Below are positions 19,301 to 26,533 of a stretch of 32,185 nucleotides of DNA, one piece after another. Position numbers and translations under genes: made by a program. The notes under the pieces are model-generated. The model had not been told where the DNA came from. It saw only the letters and a list, made by a program, of their open reading frames with translations, and did not search any database. Origin of the DNA: Bacteroidota bacterium (GTDB lineage: Bacteria; Bacteroidota; Ignavibacteria; Kapaibacteriales; UBA2268); contig WRLB01000017.1 in NCBI GenBank assembly GCA_009777815.1, positions 1-32,185 on the forward strand, in the 5' to 3' direction. Position 1 is the first letter of the stretch. The number at the start of each line of letters is the position of its first letter.

Positions 19301-20517
19301 GTGGTCAAAAATAATGGTCCGAATTGAAATTTTGCACCCACACCAAATAATTCAGATGCAGCATTAATAAGTTGCGAGTTTGTTTCAAACATTACATTTC
19401 CTATTTCTACTTTCTTTATAATATCGTCTTCGTACCCTTCATACCCTATTTTAAACTTTTGGTCGAAGTTAAAAAGTGCCCTTGTATTATGATCTATATT
19501 AAACTTTAATTTATCGCCGATTCTTGCATTTACATTTATTCTTGCATCTTGGCGGAATATCGGAGATGATTGTAATTGTCCGCCTGTTGCGGCTGTAGAT
19601 AAGTTTTGAAAACTCCATCGCCATCCAACCGTAACATTAACAGTTCCATTTATATTAATTGCTAATTCGGGCTTTCCAAAAATATTTAGCACAGGATTAG
19701 GTGGCAAAGGTATAGATAGTCCTGCTGATTGTCCCATCAGAAATGCTAAATCACTTCTTGACATTGCTTTTTTGGTATCATAAGTTTTAATTAGCGAGTC
19801 GTATATATTTTTTTGTATATTTTGTTTTCTTAATGCGAGATATTTATCTAATTCCATTGTTAATGGTGGTGTTAAATATATCATATTGCTATCAATTTCT
19901 TTAGGTTCTGGCGTAGGTGGAGTCGGCGGAGTAGTAGCTGGAGGTGTTCCTCTGCCTGGCGGAGTAGTAGGTGGTGTTGGTGGCGGAGCAACTTTTTTAA
20001 CATCTACTTTTTTAGAACTCACCCATTCATAATTTATATACATTAATTCTTTATCATTAATGTAAGCGGCTGAATCTAATATATAAGCGTTTTGCACGGG
20101 ATGGTCATCAGGATTAACTCGGTTATACTCATTTTCTCTATATTTTAATTCTACTAATGGCGGTTTAAGAAAAATGAATTTCGGTCTTGTATATTGATGT
20201 TCTTCATAAATTGATTTATCCACAAAATTAAGGTCTTCTATATAATCAAATTGCTCGTCATTATTGTTTGTATTAAGGTTTTGAGCATACAAGTTTTGTG
20301 CATATAGAAATGAATTAGTATCTAATAGTTGTGCATAAAATTCTGTAAGAGTTGTCGATAAAAAATAAAAATAAGCACCCGAGTAAATAAGCACATATTT
20401 GCTATTCCAATTATACGTATTATACGCATAAGTATTACTATTTGCTAATAGTCCGCTGACATTAAAAACAAGCAATAGCAAAAGACATAGATACAATTTA
20501 CAGAATATCTTTTTCAT
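13333..20517 (-). CDS. sprA: SprA, T9SS outer-membrane translocon
   Basis: A giant outer-membrane protein; the SprA barrel is the T9SS pore, and in gliding Bacteroidota it is needed for surface adhesin export. The length (about 2394-2401 aa) matches the family's roughly 2400. The frame opens at 20538, but the ATG at 20515-20517 starts a better signal peptide (MKKIFCKLYLCLLLLLVF), so it is chosen here. Family features seen include VDKSIYEEHQYTRPKFI, repeated YNIGA- and LGTITF-like barrel strands, a Tyr- and Asn-rich periplasmic/plug region, and a C-terminal strand ending NISGGR. Two proline-rich inserts, near residues 185-212 and 1923-1944 of the long frame, look unlike the rest. It follows the T9SS cargo gene in the same direction. 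Confidence 0.92.
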   Translation of the reverse strand: MKKIFCKLYLCLLLLLVFNVSGLLANSNTYAYNTYNWNSKYVLIYSGAYFYFLSTTLTEFYAQLLDTNSFLYAQNLYAQNLNTNNNDEQFDYIEDLNFVDKSIYEEHQYTRPKFIFLKPPLVELKYRENEYNRVNPDDHPVQNAYILDSAAYINDKELMYINYEWVSSKKVDVKKVAPPPTPPTTPPGRGTPPATTPPTPPTPEPKEIDSNMIYLTPPLTMELDKYLALRKQNIQKNIYDSLIKTYDTKKAMSRSDLAFLMGQSAGLSIPLPPNPVLNIFGKPELAININGTVNVTVGWRWSFQNLSTAATGGQLQSSPIFRQDARINVNARIGDKLKFNIDHNTRALFNFDQKFKIGYEGYEDDIIKKVEIGNVMFETNSQLINAASELFGVGAKFQFGPLFLTTVISQKKGRKNYVDVRGGASKQEFQIKVWNYAPNHFFVDTAYKKIYNDYYKYSTPIIPKDASNMRIKQIQVWEASTDLRNPHISAGVAVSDLPPIRRKMGENYDDALRKLPLKTGFVERGRFQLLDSHQYYVDYNLGTITFRNFRQDRLYAVSYRMEGATADTLDDETVGEFSNQVALGDTILLRLLYRPNLLPSYKDLWDRQMKNRYNIGASNINLADTKIEIWYTRKSNDSTEQLDGADRKIVTMLGVDRVTNSTGSEPPDGLFDINNKAFINTELGFISFPHAEPFGNGLVEYFESIGNKDLANQYVFRQIYDTTMDIARRNTAKDRFIIVGEMSGRQTNTISLGAYNLSPGSVRVKLDGRQLREYDDFTIDYAMGRLTIRDPRAMYPNANLQIEYEQKDVFTTSTKTFIGIRADYEMFRNRLMNATIGATAVRYSQAILSDRAMLADEPIANNMLGVDLKFNSDAPFLTELLDKLPFYDTKTPSSINFNAEWAMVMPTPNRIKSEIPEDNNSPVAEVDNFEAVTRTTSLGLSYLTWKHSAPPEDSSLYLPHIYQPIAAELYGEAGNAVVQEAQMYRGRMFWWQYSYPRIPYTEPYPDYRAYQSGTNNTINALYIHFDPNYRGIYNKNAEFLDDGNPYFDNNNVFALQPENRRKIWGGMQRMLNSSSVNFDAENVEFLDIMIRFYHDGGNTDLRNAKIYLDLGMISEDIIPNGYNDTEDGITDENPLVNGIIDIGEDVGIDAHDDEYERATYPFPLNEENDPARDNFAFNFNKNDYDRGPADYINYNNFENNAGTDMYVFPDEEKYTQTFSTDNSYYTYELNLNLNSTDNPQIVGGNPDAGWYQFRIPIRKPTSKVGDPQFSNMQYIRFRVSGGVVAVTIADWKLLGNYWRQDANFEKNVVPDDSVMQVSYVNLWENSGSPDYYVMPPGVQAPRQVGSLDYSFDSRTNEQSLSIAVKNLLWGEERMAVKIFYDLDFFNYKKLKYFVHGDGSMPMTLTSISGKPRAYSFIRFGLDSGNYYEFRQPLTSGWQSVEINLTDLTSIKQIRDTMMLGERAVFPVPGNPNAHYAIKGNPILTRIRFVGLGIANESDNFQELTTTAWFNELRLLDPEASNDWAGIVNFSATLADLGSISAAFNNYEPNFHRVEERYGNRNRSSDWNVNLMGNLEKFAPKSFKEMRLPLSYSHQEIMEKPKYVANNDIELKSAANNIYQQVLQQGGSPLEAEREANNLKKRSSSLSVQDAWAISGAKLGIPVQHWLVNQTINRVTTSYSYSQIFERSSIYEERFNWVWRLGLNYNLPIPDLLVYKPLTSASENAFFVGSWKDWKLNFLPSNLTLSLDMQRRRQTEQLRQEGAISPIIREFYANRQASISWKLSTNGPLSTSIDYNFMTGSTLVPFEVNELGRQKTASELSKDIFFTNNRLIEFGFNTDHQQNVNVNFKPLLPNIFSINKFVDITASYTSNYRWRDPLQSEEELKDASRSASVNSAAKVGLILRWKDIGNNIFGVRKSSPPPKTPPRGGTPSPTPPPTNDRTGILGNVFSVVQAVFFDWDRVNFNFNNTSASANMGVFGGTGLDNFLGRGLTFRESQLHRGPNFAYQMGFISNPHGSWRMNSFGNFETEPGLRPPNSVFQDNYNEINNLEIKTNRQLWAGATIDLNWKMALQYNKNMTIDTEADSIVTYSNILTQDNLNRTFLSVPNFFGLNLFGNPVEQIVDIFEQKRAVLEAQGLDELTLNEKVHLALSEAFYEGLEAFSITKGRLAKNLPAVNWTFKWEGLEKFPLWSDYVRRMNIEHNYTSTYVEVGQTTDLGRVVQTQSMQSGFSPLFGVSASFDEKIMKGILTASIKWSETSNYSATTASGAIISLQRTTDITANASYVMKQFSIPFLGFNLKNDFEIAFLFTFKKNNTGTFDVLDTKSYSGDNAAGGRTLTGNTQIILEPSARYVISQMFTARLFFRYEGTFNEGAANPGYHNTQIGLDISINISGGR

Positions 20518-20617
20518 TTTTATTTGGATTCTTATCATTGAATATTCATTTTCAAAAACTACATTTAGAAATACGACCTATATCTTTCCTTCGGAATTAT
20601 TAACACAATATTAAATA

Positions 20618-20625
20618 CAAAAATA
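20618..20625 (-). promoter_or_regulatory. -7 box of sprA
   Basis: TATTTTTG preceded by AAAAACG on the minus strand, giving a leader of about 80-100 nt. It resembles the boxes of the adaptor and DUF3078 genes. Confidence 0.55.
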
Positions 20626-20655
20626 CGTTTTTAAATTTAAAAATAAAACAATGCT

Positions 20656-20683
20656 GTTATGCCGAACTTATTTCGGCAATAAC
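20656..20683. repeat. REP-like palindrome, copy 2
   Basis: GTTATGCCGAA, loop CTTAT, then TTCGGCAATAAC; a near-perfect hairpin between the cargo gene and sprA. It is preceded by the word ATGCTGTTAT, which also leads copy 7 and the hairpins at 11991. Confidence 0.65.
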
Positions 20684-20733
20684 AAAAAAGTATTACAAAA
20701 TATATTAATATTCATCACTACACCATCTAAATA

Positions 20734-23700
20734 TCACTCGACGAGCATAGATTGTATTTTTTGCTGTCGGGCATTGTATAAAATGTAATAATAAATGCCA
20801 GGAAGCAATGCTTTTGTATCCAGTGTTATAGAATAACTACCTTTTTGTTTGTGTTCAGCAAAAACATTTATAATATGTTTGCCTGCAATGTCGTAAATAT
20901 CAAGCGAAGCATAACCATTTTCTAACAATTCAAAATCTATTTTTGTTTCATTAACACTCGGATTAGGAACATTTTGGTTAAGGGCTAATTTTCCGTTTTC
21001 ATCGAATAGTCGTGTGCCGCCTGCATTACAGTTGTTTATTAAATTGAATATAGAAGTGTTTCCTGCAACATAATAACGCAAATAACTAATAGTTTTAGTA
21101 TTTACAATTTGTATATTTGTAGTTGTGTCGTTTCCTAAAAGTCCTACAAATTGCAATCCATCTATTCTTTGCTGTCCTGGTTTATAAGGGATAGTAATAT
21201 CAGTAATACTATATCCATTATTAAGTAAATTAGTATTAGATATTCGGACTTCATTAGAATATGTCATAGGATATATAAGCGTTGAGTTATATACAATGGA
21301 AAAAATAATTTCATTTAAATCGGCAATATTATTATTGTGTGTTAATGTATTCATCGCAATAGGGCAATTTATTATTTGTCCCTGCTCACCTGTAAAATTA
21401 TTTATAGTTATTTGAATGGTATCATTTACAATAGGCATACCTTTCCCCATAACGTTAAAACTTAAAGGGTGTAAATGATAAGTATGTTGGATATTCATAA
21501 CAGCATTTTTTCTACCTGTTGTAAGTGGGAAGAAACGAATTTCTGAAAATAAAGTATCGTTTGGATACAAACTAACCCCTGTATTATCTGTTATAAATTT
21601 GAAATTGGCTTTTTGTGGTCCAGTTAAATATATATTCGTAATAGTAATAATATTATCGGATATATTAACTGCTATTGGGAGCAAAGTGTCTTTATAGTCG
21701 TCTATAAATACGTCACGGAAGTCAATTAACTCACATAAAGGTCGCAATCCTATATTCAAACCTACGCCTACTAAATGAATATATAAAGTATCATTAGGAA
21801 TAATTATTTGTATTTTAGCATTTCTTGTACCCTGTTCAGTAGGTCGGAATGCTATATTAAAATCAATTTTTCCTGCTTCATTAATGTTCATCGGAAAGTC
21901 AAACTCATCTACTAATAAAAAATCTGCAGGATTGTCGCCGACAATTCTAATTGCTTTTATATTATAATTAAAATCACATATATTTGCATAAGCGGATTCA
22001 AATGTTTTAATTATAATTTCACTTTGAAAAGCATTACCTAAATCCAATGTATCTACAACATTTCCTCTTGCGTAAGCAATACGAAACATACAAGTAGTAT
22101 CGGATTGAAGCGTTTTTTGATTAAGATTCCATATCTTTGCTGTAGAATCAGCAGACGAACTTAATAGCCGCCAGCCATCTTTACTTAACATTGCTGTATT
22201 GACAGGTCCTTTATGTTCAGCAAATATATGGTCTACATCCGTTGGCGAGCCATCTGAAATATTCCATCTACGAATAGTAGCATCCTCACAAGACGTTAGG
22301 ATACAATCGGATAAACCTCCAAAAGAATTGGGGTCAGAATAAAAGAACGCAGAATAATATATAGTGCCAGAGTTTGTGTCTTCTTTTGGATGCACTATAG
22401 AGTAAAGAATTTCGCCAGTTGCTCTATCTATTAAATCTGCAGTAGATACGCTCATATTTGTAAAAAGCACAAGGTTACCATAAGGATTATAACATACATG
22501 TTCAGCACTTACAGATTTGTAGCCTTGTTTAACATCTATTGTATCTAATGGTTCGCCATCAAAGTTAAAGAATCTTATAACTCCCGCATAATTAGATATA
22601 GTCATTATTTCTTGTTTCGTTGGGTGAAACACAGAAAACAGACAAGTTTCATCATTTGAATACTTTCTCAATATACTGGTCCTTTTCTCTATATCTAATA
22701 GTTCAAACATTCCATTTTCTAATCCTATTACTGCATATTTTCCATCAGGAGAAAATTCTATTGAATGAACTCTCTCTACACTTGTTTTATATCGCCAATA
22801 AGTAGAAAAATCATTAGCATCGAAAAAATAAACACAACTATCATAACAAGGAACACCAATATAAGTATCATTAATAGAGTTATTTGGAGCATATTTTGCG
22901 TGTCTTAATGTCTTGCTAAATTTAGGAAAAGTATGTATTTTAGCACCTGTATTAGCATTCCAAATAGTTAAAAAATTATCATTATCCGTTGTAACAATCC
23001 TATCTTGGTAATTGTTCCAATACGCAGAAAGAACAGGAGCATCGTGCTTAAAATCTAATGTTTTTCCTATATTATTGGGCCAATTTTGTTTTATAAAAAA
23101 TTTAATACTATCTTCTTTTCCATTATCTTCAATAGCATATTTATGTTTTAATCCGACAACATTTCTTGCAATTGTGTCTGCGGTTGTATCTGTTGGAGTG
23201 AGTTTTCCACTGAACAAACTAACCACATCAGTGGGCAATACTCCGTTCCATTCTATTTCTATTGTATCTCCTATTATTAAAACGTCATTACATTTTGGGT
23301 TAATAATTTTTATTGTAGGAGTGCGAGGAGCAACATTAGGATAGCCGCCTGTCATAAAAAGTGTATCATAATTACACGCATTGGATACAATTAGCAACCT
23401 TGAAAACGAAATACATGAATCTACAGGTGAAAAAGAAATTTTTAATTTTAAACTATCATCCTTTTTCAAATTATAAGGAAAACTTGGTAGTCCGCTTATA
23501 GTAAAAGATGAATTATCTGTATATATTGCATTGATTGTTAAGTCCGTATTTCGTGAATAAATTGTTACAGAATCAGTTTTATTTGTAGTTGGTTTTACAA
23601 AAGGAAATTCTAAAGTTTGGGGATTTGTTTCGATTTTAGTTAGTAAAATATTATCAATTTCAACACTAAAATCATTAGAACCATAGTTATTAGTATTTAA

Positions 23701-24555
23701 TCTAAAATTATGTTTCCCGTCACAATTTACAATTCCATTTGCAGTTAAACTATATGGTGTATATCCCTCGGATAATTTTGCAATGCTTGAAAAGATAGGC
23801 AATCCTATTTTATCCATCATTTCTTTATTTATGCAATACCCACCTGTTTCTTCTGCTATTTTTCTTATATTAGACGGAATTGTTTTGCTAATATAAAGTA
23901 TATTTATTTTAGCATTATTCTCTTTTGCCTTTGCTATAATTAAATCTCGTTCATCAGCACTAATTATTCCTTGTGTCACTAACAAAATAGATTTATTAGT
24001 ATTTGTTTCATTTTCTAAAACGGCTAATGCTCCTGTATTTGCTAATGTTATACCTCTATATAAATTGCCAAAACTTCGGACAGAAAAACCACCCACCAGT
24101 CCCGAAATATCTGTCATAGAAGCCGTAAAATCTGCTTCTATACTTGGGATACTTGATACAGAAATTAATGCAACTTTGCATTGTGCAGGGTCCAAATAAC
24201 TAATAACGTTATTAATTATATCTTTGGCATATCCGAACTCATCAGGATTATCTGTCCTGCCGGATATAGATAAATCGAAAGCAATAACTGTTGATGCTTT
24301 ATCTACGGGAGGTGCAGAAGTATTAAATGACGTTATATTCATTGAAACATTGTTATCTAAAAAGTTAATTCCTGCTGTGGATTGGCTTAAATTGGTGACG
24401 ACTCTATTACTATTATCCACCAACATAAACTTAACATTTACAGTAGGAAAATTTTCTGTGCTATAAAAAAATATAGGAGCAGCAGAAAAAACTTTAATAT
24501 TAACAAGCATTAATAATGCAATAACAAATAAATTATTTTTTGTAAAACTTTTCAT
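20734..24555 (-). CDS. T9SS-sorted surface protein with vWA and WD40-like domains
   Basis: A 1273-aa secreted protein. The order is: signal peptide (about residues 1-25); a von Willebrand A domain with the MIDAS motif DLSIS (Asp94, Ser96, Ser98), which binds a divalent metal and often a protein ligand; a choice-of-anchor-like immunoglobulin fold around 305-405; a WD40-like propeller from about 500 to 810 (AKIWNLNQ, FSPDGKYAVIG, ATIRRWN); more Ig-like repeats; and a C-terminal T9SS type A sorting domain (about 1190-1273, LNQNVPNPSVNETKIDF ... GIYYYILYN). The sorting domain sends it through the SprA pore, encoded downstream. A -7 box lies only 4 bp before the ATG, so the mRNA is probably leaderless. 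Its ligand is unknown. Confidence 0.85.
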   Translation of the reverse strand: MKSFTKNNLFVIALLMLVNIKVFSAAPIFFYSTENFPTVNVKFMLVDNSNRVVTNLSQSTAGINFLDNNVSMNITSFNTSAPPVDKASTVIAFDLSISGRTDNPDEFGYAKDIINNVISYLDPAQCKVALISVSSIPSIEADFTASMTDISGLVGGFSVRSFGNLYRGITLANTGALAVLENETNTNKSILLVTQGIISADERDLIIAKAKENNAKINILYISKTIPSNIRKIAEETGGYCINKEMMDKIGLPIFSSIAKLSEGYTPYSLTANGIVNCDGKHNFRLNTNNYGSNDFSVEIDNILLTKIETNPQTLEFPFVKPTTNKTDSVTIYSRNTDLTINAIYTDNSSFTISGLPSFPYNLKKDDSLKLKISFSPVDSCISFSRLLIVSNACNYDTLFMTGGYPNVAPRTPTIKIINPKCNDVLIIGDTIEIEWNGVLPTDVVSLFSGKLTPTDTTADTIARNVVGLKHKYAIEDNGKEDSIKFFIKQNWPNNIGKTLDFKHDAPVLSAYWNNYQDRIVTTDNDNFLTIWNANTGAKIHTFPKFSKTLRHAKYAPNNSINDTYIGVPCYDSCVYFFDANDFSTYWRYKTSVERVHSIEFSPDGKYAVIGLENGMFELLDIEKRTSILRKYSNDETCLFSVFHPTKQEIMTISNYAGVIRFFNFDGEPLDTIDVKQGYKSVSAEHVCYNPYGNLVLFTNMSVSTADLIDRATGEILYSIVHPKEDTNSGTIYYSAFFYSDPNSFGGLSDCILTSCEDATIRRWNISDGSPTDVDHIFAEHKGPVNTAMLSKDGWRLLSSSADSTAKIWNLNQKTLQSDTTCMFRIAYARGNVVDTLDLGNAFQSEIIIKTFESAYANICDFNYNIKAIRIVGDNPADFLLVDEFDFPMNINEAGKIDFNIAFRPTEQGTRNAKIQIIIPNDTLYIHLVGVGLNIGLRPLCELIDFRDVFIDDYKDTLLPIAVNISDNIITITNIYLTGPQKANFKFITDNTGVSLYPNDTLFSEIRFFPLTTGRKNAVMNIQHTYHLHPLSFNVMGKGMPIVNDTIQITINNFTGEQGQIINCPIAMNTLTHNNNIADLNEIIFSIVYNSTLIYPMTYSNEVRISNTNLLNNGYSITDITIPYKPGQQRIDGLQFVGLLGNDTTTNIQIVNTKTISYLRYYVAGNTSIFNLINNCNAGGTRLFDENGKLALNQNVPNPSVNETKIDFELLENGYASLDIYDIAGKHIINVFAEHKQKGSYSITLDTKALLPGIYYYILYNARQQKIQSMLVE

Positions 24556-24559
24556 ATCG

Positions 24560-24567
24560 CAAAAATA
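24560..24567 (-). promoter_or_regulatory. -7 box of the vWA/WD40 gene, leaderless arrangement
   Basis: TATTTTTG after an A-run on the minus strand, then CGAT, then ATG. Transcription would begin at or next to the start codon. Confidence 0.55.
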
Positions 24568-24589
24568 TGTTTTTTTTAATAAAAAAACG

Positions 24590-24597
24590 TATTTTTG
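24590..24597 (+). promoter_or_regulatory. -7 box that decides the DUF3078 gene start
   Basis: AAAAAAACGTATTTTTG lies inside the longest open frame, which starts at 24567. The transcript would begin near 24602, so the usable start is the ATG at 24618. Confidence 0.6.
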
Positions 24598-24617
24598 CTG
24601 TTTTAAATGTATTTTTT

Positions 24618-25406
24618 ATGATAAAAACAAAGATTCTTATTTTTTCATTCTTGTTATTAAACAGTGGTTTTCTTTTTTGTTTTGATTGGATTATAGACCA
24701 GAAGGTTTTGATTCAATTTGAAGAAATGTTGTATAATAATTGGGAAGGAACGGGTTCTAATTATGTTTCGGGTTCGGTTCGTTTTATCGGTAGTTATAAT
24801 AATATGTCAGATGATTCTACTTTTAAACTAATAAACAATGTTGAAGCAGCAATAGGAACTGCTTATAATTCCACTGATAAGTGGATGACACAAGAAGATA
24901 AAATATCGGCTAACTCATCTGCAAATCAAAAACTTTTAGATAATTTTTACTTTAATGGCACAGCAGATTTAAAATCTCGTTTTGATTTAAGTTCTACGTA
25001 TTTGCTTGCTGCATTGGGAATTAATTTTATTAGTGGTGATTTAAGCATCCAAAATAACCCAATTACTCTTAGGTCGTCTTTTATAAGAACAGAGGGAACG
25101 TTTGATTTTGGTGGTAATTTTAGGATAAAATTGGAAAATTCTATTGAGTTTGGTAATTATTTTAAAATCGCTTGGAAAGGAAATTTAGATACTAATATAA
25201 CTGCTGCTGTAAAACTTGAAAACTTTTATAAATATGGGCAAGCATTTTTGAAAGAGTCGTTTTGGAATTTAGAAACTATGACATCGTTTCAAATTAACAA
25301 ACTTATTTCAAGTCATCTTATAATCAATGCCTTATATGATGCAAAGCAAAGTAAAAAATTACAAGCGTTTGAAAAAATTACAATAGGATTTACTTGGAAA
25401 ATATAG
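24618..25406 (+). CDS. DUF3078-family outer-membrane protein
   Basis: Predicted 262 aa from the ATG at 24618. This start gives a normal signal peptide (MIKTKILIFSFLLLNSGFLF) and agrees with the promoter box at 24590. The body shows the DUF3078 pattern: a tryptophan-rich start (NNWEGTGSNYVSGSVRF), then KLINNVEAAIGTAYNS, a Trp plus KISANSSANQKLL, then alternating strands ending in ITIGFTWKI, consistent with an outer-membrane beta barrel. The function of this family, common in Bacteroidota, is not known. It is divergent from the vWA/WD40 gene. Confidence 0.7.
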   Translation: MIKTKILIFSFLLLNSGFLFCFDWIIDQKVLIQFEEMLYNNWEGTGSNYVSGSVRFIGSYNNMSDDSTFKLINNVEAAIGTAYNSTDKWMTQEDKISANSSANQKLLDNFYFNGTADLKSRFDLSSTYLLAALGINFISGDLSIQNNPITLRSSFIRTEGTFDFGGNFRIKLENSIEFGNYFKIAWKGNLDTNITAAVKLENFYKYGQAFLKESFWNLETMTSFQINKLISSHLIINALYDAKQSKKLQAFEKITIGFTWKI

Positions 25407-25421
25407 CATAACTTATAGAAC

Positions 25422-25449
25422 GTTATGCTGAATTTGTTTCGGCATTTCT
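25422..25449 (+). repeat. REP-like palindrome, copy 3
   Basis: GTTATGCTGAATTTG then TTTCGGCAT, in inverted arrangement with the next copy; the two are complementary over 24 bases with about 20 matches. Confidence 0.65.
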
Positions 25450-25462
25450 TTGCATAAAACAA

Positions 25463-25490
25463 GTAGATGCCGAAATAAGTTCGGTATAAC
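25463..25490 (-). repeat. REP-like palindrome, copy 4 (inverted)
   Basis: GTAGATGCCGAAATAAG then TTCGGTATAAC. With copy 3 it can form one long imperfect hairpin spanning 25422-25490 downstream of the DUF3078 gene, which may act as a transcription or decay barrier. Confidence 0.65.
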
Positions 25491-25567
25491 AAAAATGACA
25501 TTTTTTTTGTTTTTAGAGGTTATATAATTTTATCTTTAATTTTATACTGCTAATTACCAACAAAAAT

Positions 25568-26470
25568 ATGAGTATGAAAACACTAAATAGTATAAAAAAT
25601 TTTTTAGCAATAGAAGAAGAATTTTCTAATTACAATGACTCCAAAATAGTAATTGTATCTGTTCCTTACGAGCATACAGTAAGTTATGGTGGAGGCACTT
25701 CTAATGCCCCTGCATCAATAATAGAAGCAAGTGGTTATGTTGAATTTTATGATGACGAGTTTGGCACCGAAATATGTTTTTCAGAAAAAATTGCTACATT
25801 AGAACCGCTAAATATAACCAATTGCTATGATTCTGAAATGTTATCGAAGGTGGGAAGCGAAATAGATAAATTACTTGCCGATGATAAATTTGTCGTAACA
25901 CTTGGGGGCGAACATACTATTTCTATTGCTCCGATTAAATCACATTTCAAAAAATATCCTTCTATGAGTTTGCTACATTTTGATGCACATTCTGATTTAC
26001 GTGATGAATATCAAGGTTCAAAATATTCCCATGCATCATTTATGTCTCGGGTTGTAGAGTTTTTTCCTGCTGAAAAAATAGTGCAAGTAGGTATAAGGGC
26101 GCAGTGTATAGAAGAAAGTATTTTTATAAAAGAAAATAAAATTAACACTTTTTACGCATCTGCTATTAGAAGAGGATTGCACGGGACAGATTGGCAAAAG
26201 AAAATTGCTTCTGTGTTGGAAGATGAGATATATATTACTTTTGATGTTGACTATTTTGATCCTTCTTTAATTCCAACAACAGGGACACCTGAACCTGATG
26301 GTTTTTTATATAATGAAACATTAGAGATATTTAGGCAAATTAGAGAAAGTGGAAAAAAAATTATTGGTTTTGATGTAGTAGAACTATCTCCTGTGTCAAC
26401 TATTTTTCATACCGATTTTACAATAGCAAGATTAATATATAAGTTATTAAATATAGTATTTGCAAAATGA
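25568..26470 (+). CDS. speB: Agmatinase / ureohydrolase family enzyme
   Basis: A 300-aa arginase/agmatinase-fold enzyme. All metal ligands of the binuclear manganese site can be seen: His116 in GGEHT, Asp139, His141 and Asp143 in HFDAHSDLRDEY, and Asp226 and Asp228 in FDVDYFDPS. TTGTPEPDG follows, as in agmatinases. The expected reaction is agmatine to putrescine plus urea in polyamine synthesis; formiminoglutamase or guanidinobutyrase activity cannot be excluded from sequence. No arginine decarboxylase is adjacent. ATGs at 25568 and 25574 are both possible starts. The symbol is given by family. Confidence 0.88.
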   Translation: MSMKTLNSIKNFLAIEEEFSNYNDSKIVIVSVPYEHTVSYGGGTSNAPASIIEASGYVEFYDDEFGTEICFSEKIATLEPLNITNCYDSEMLSKVGSEIDKLLADDKFVVTLGGEHTISIAPIKSHFKKYPSMSLLHFDAHSDLRDEYQGSKYSHASFMSRVVEFFPAEKIVQVGIRAQCIEESIFIKENKINTFYASAIRRGLHGTDWQKKIASVLEDEIYITFDVDYFDPSLIPTTGTPEPDGFLYNETLEIFRQIRESGKKIIGFDVVELSPVSTIFHTDFTIARLIYKLLNIVFAK

Positions 26471-26497
26471 TTTATTTATGACAACCTCTAAAAATTT

Positions 26498-26523
26498 CAT
26501 TCCGAACTCGTTTTGGAATCCCA
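26498..26523. repeat. REP-like palindrome, copy 5
   Basis: CATTCCGAACTCGTTTTGGAATCCC with arms TTCCGAA and TTGGAA, in the 63-bp gap between convergent genes. Confidence 0.5.
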
Positions 26524-26533
26524 TTTTTTGTAT

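Noticed and set aside
24567-24617. Upstream start of the DUF3078 gene
   Set aside because: The promoter box at 24590-24597 lies within this extension, and the later ATG gives a proper signal peptide.
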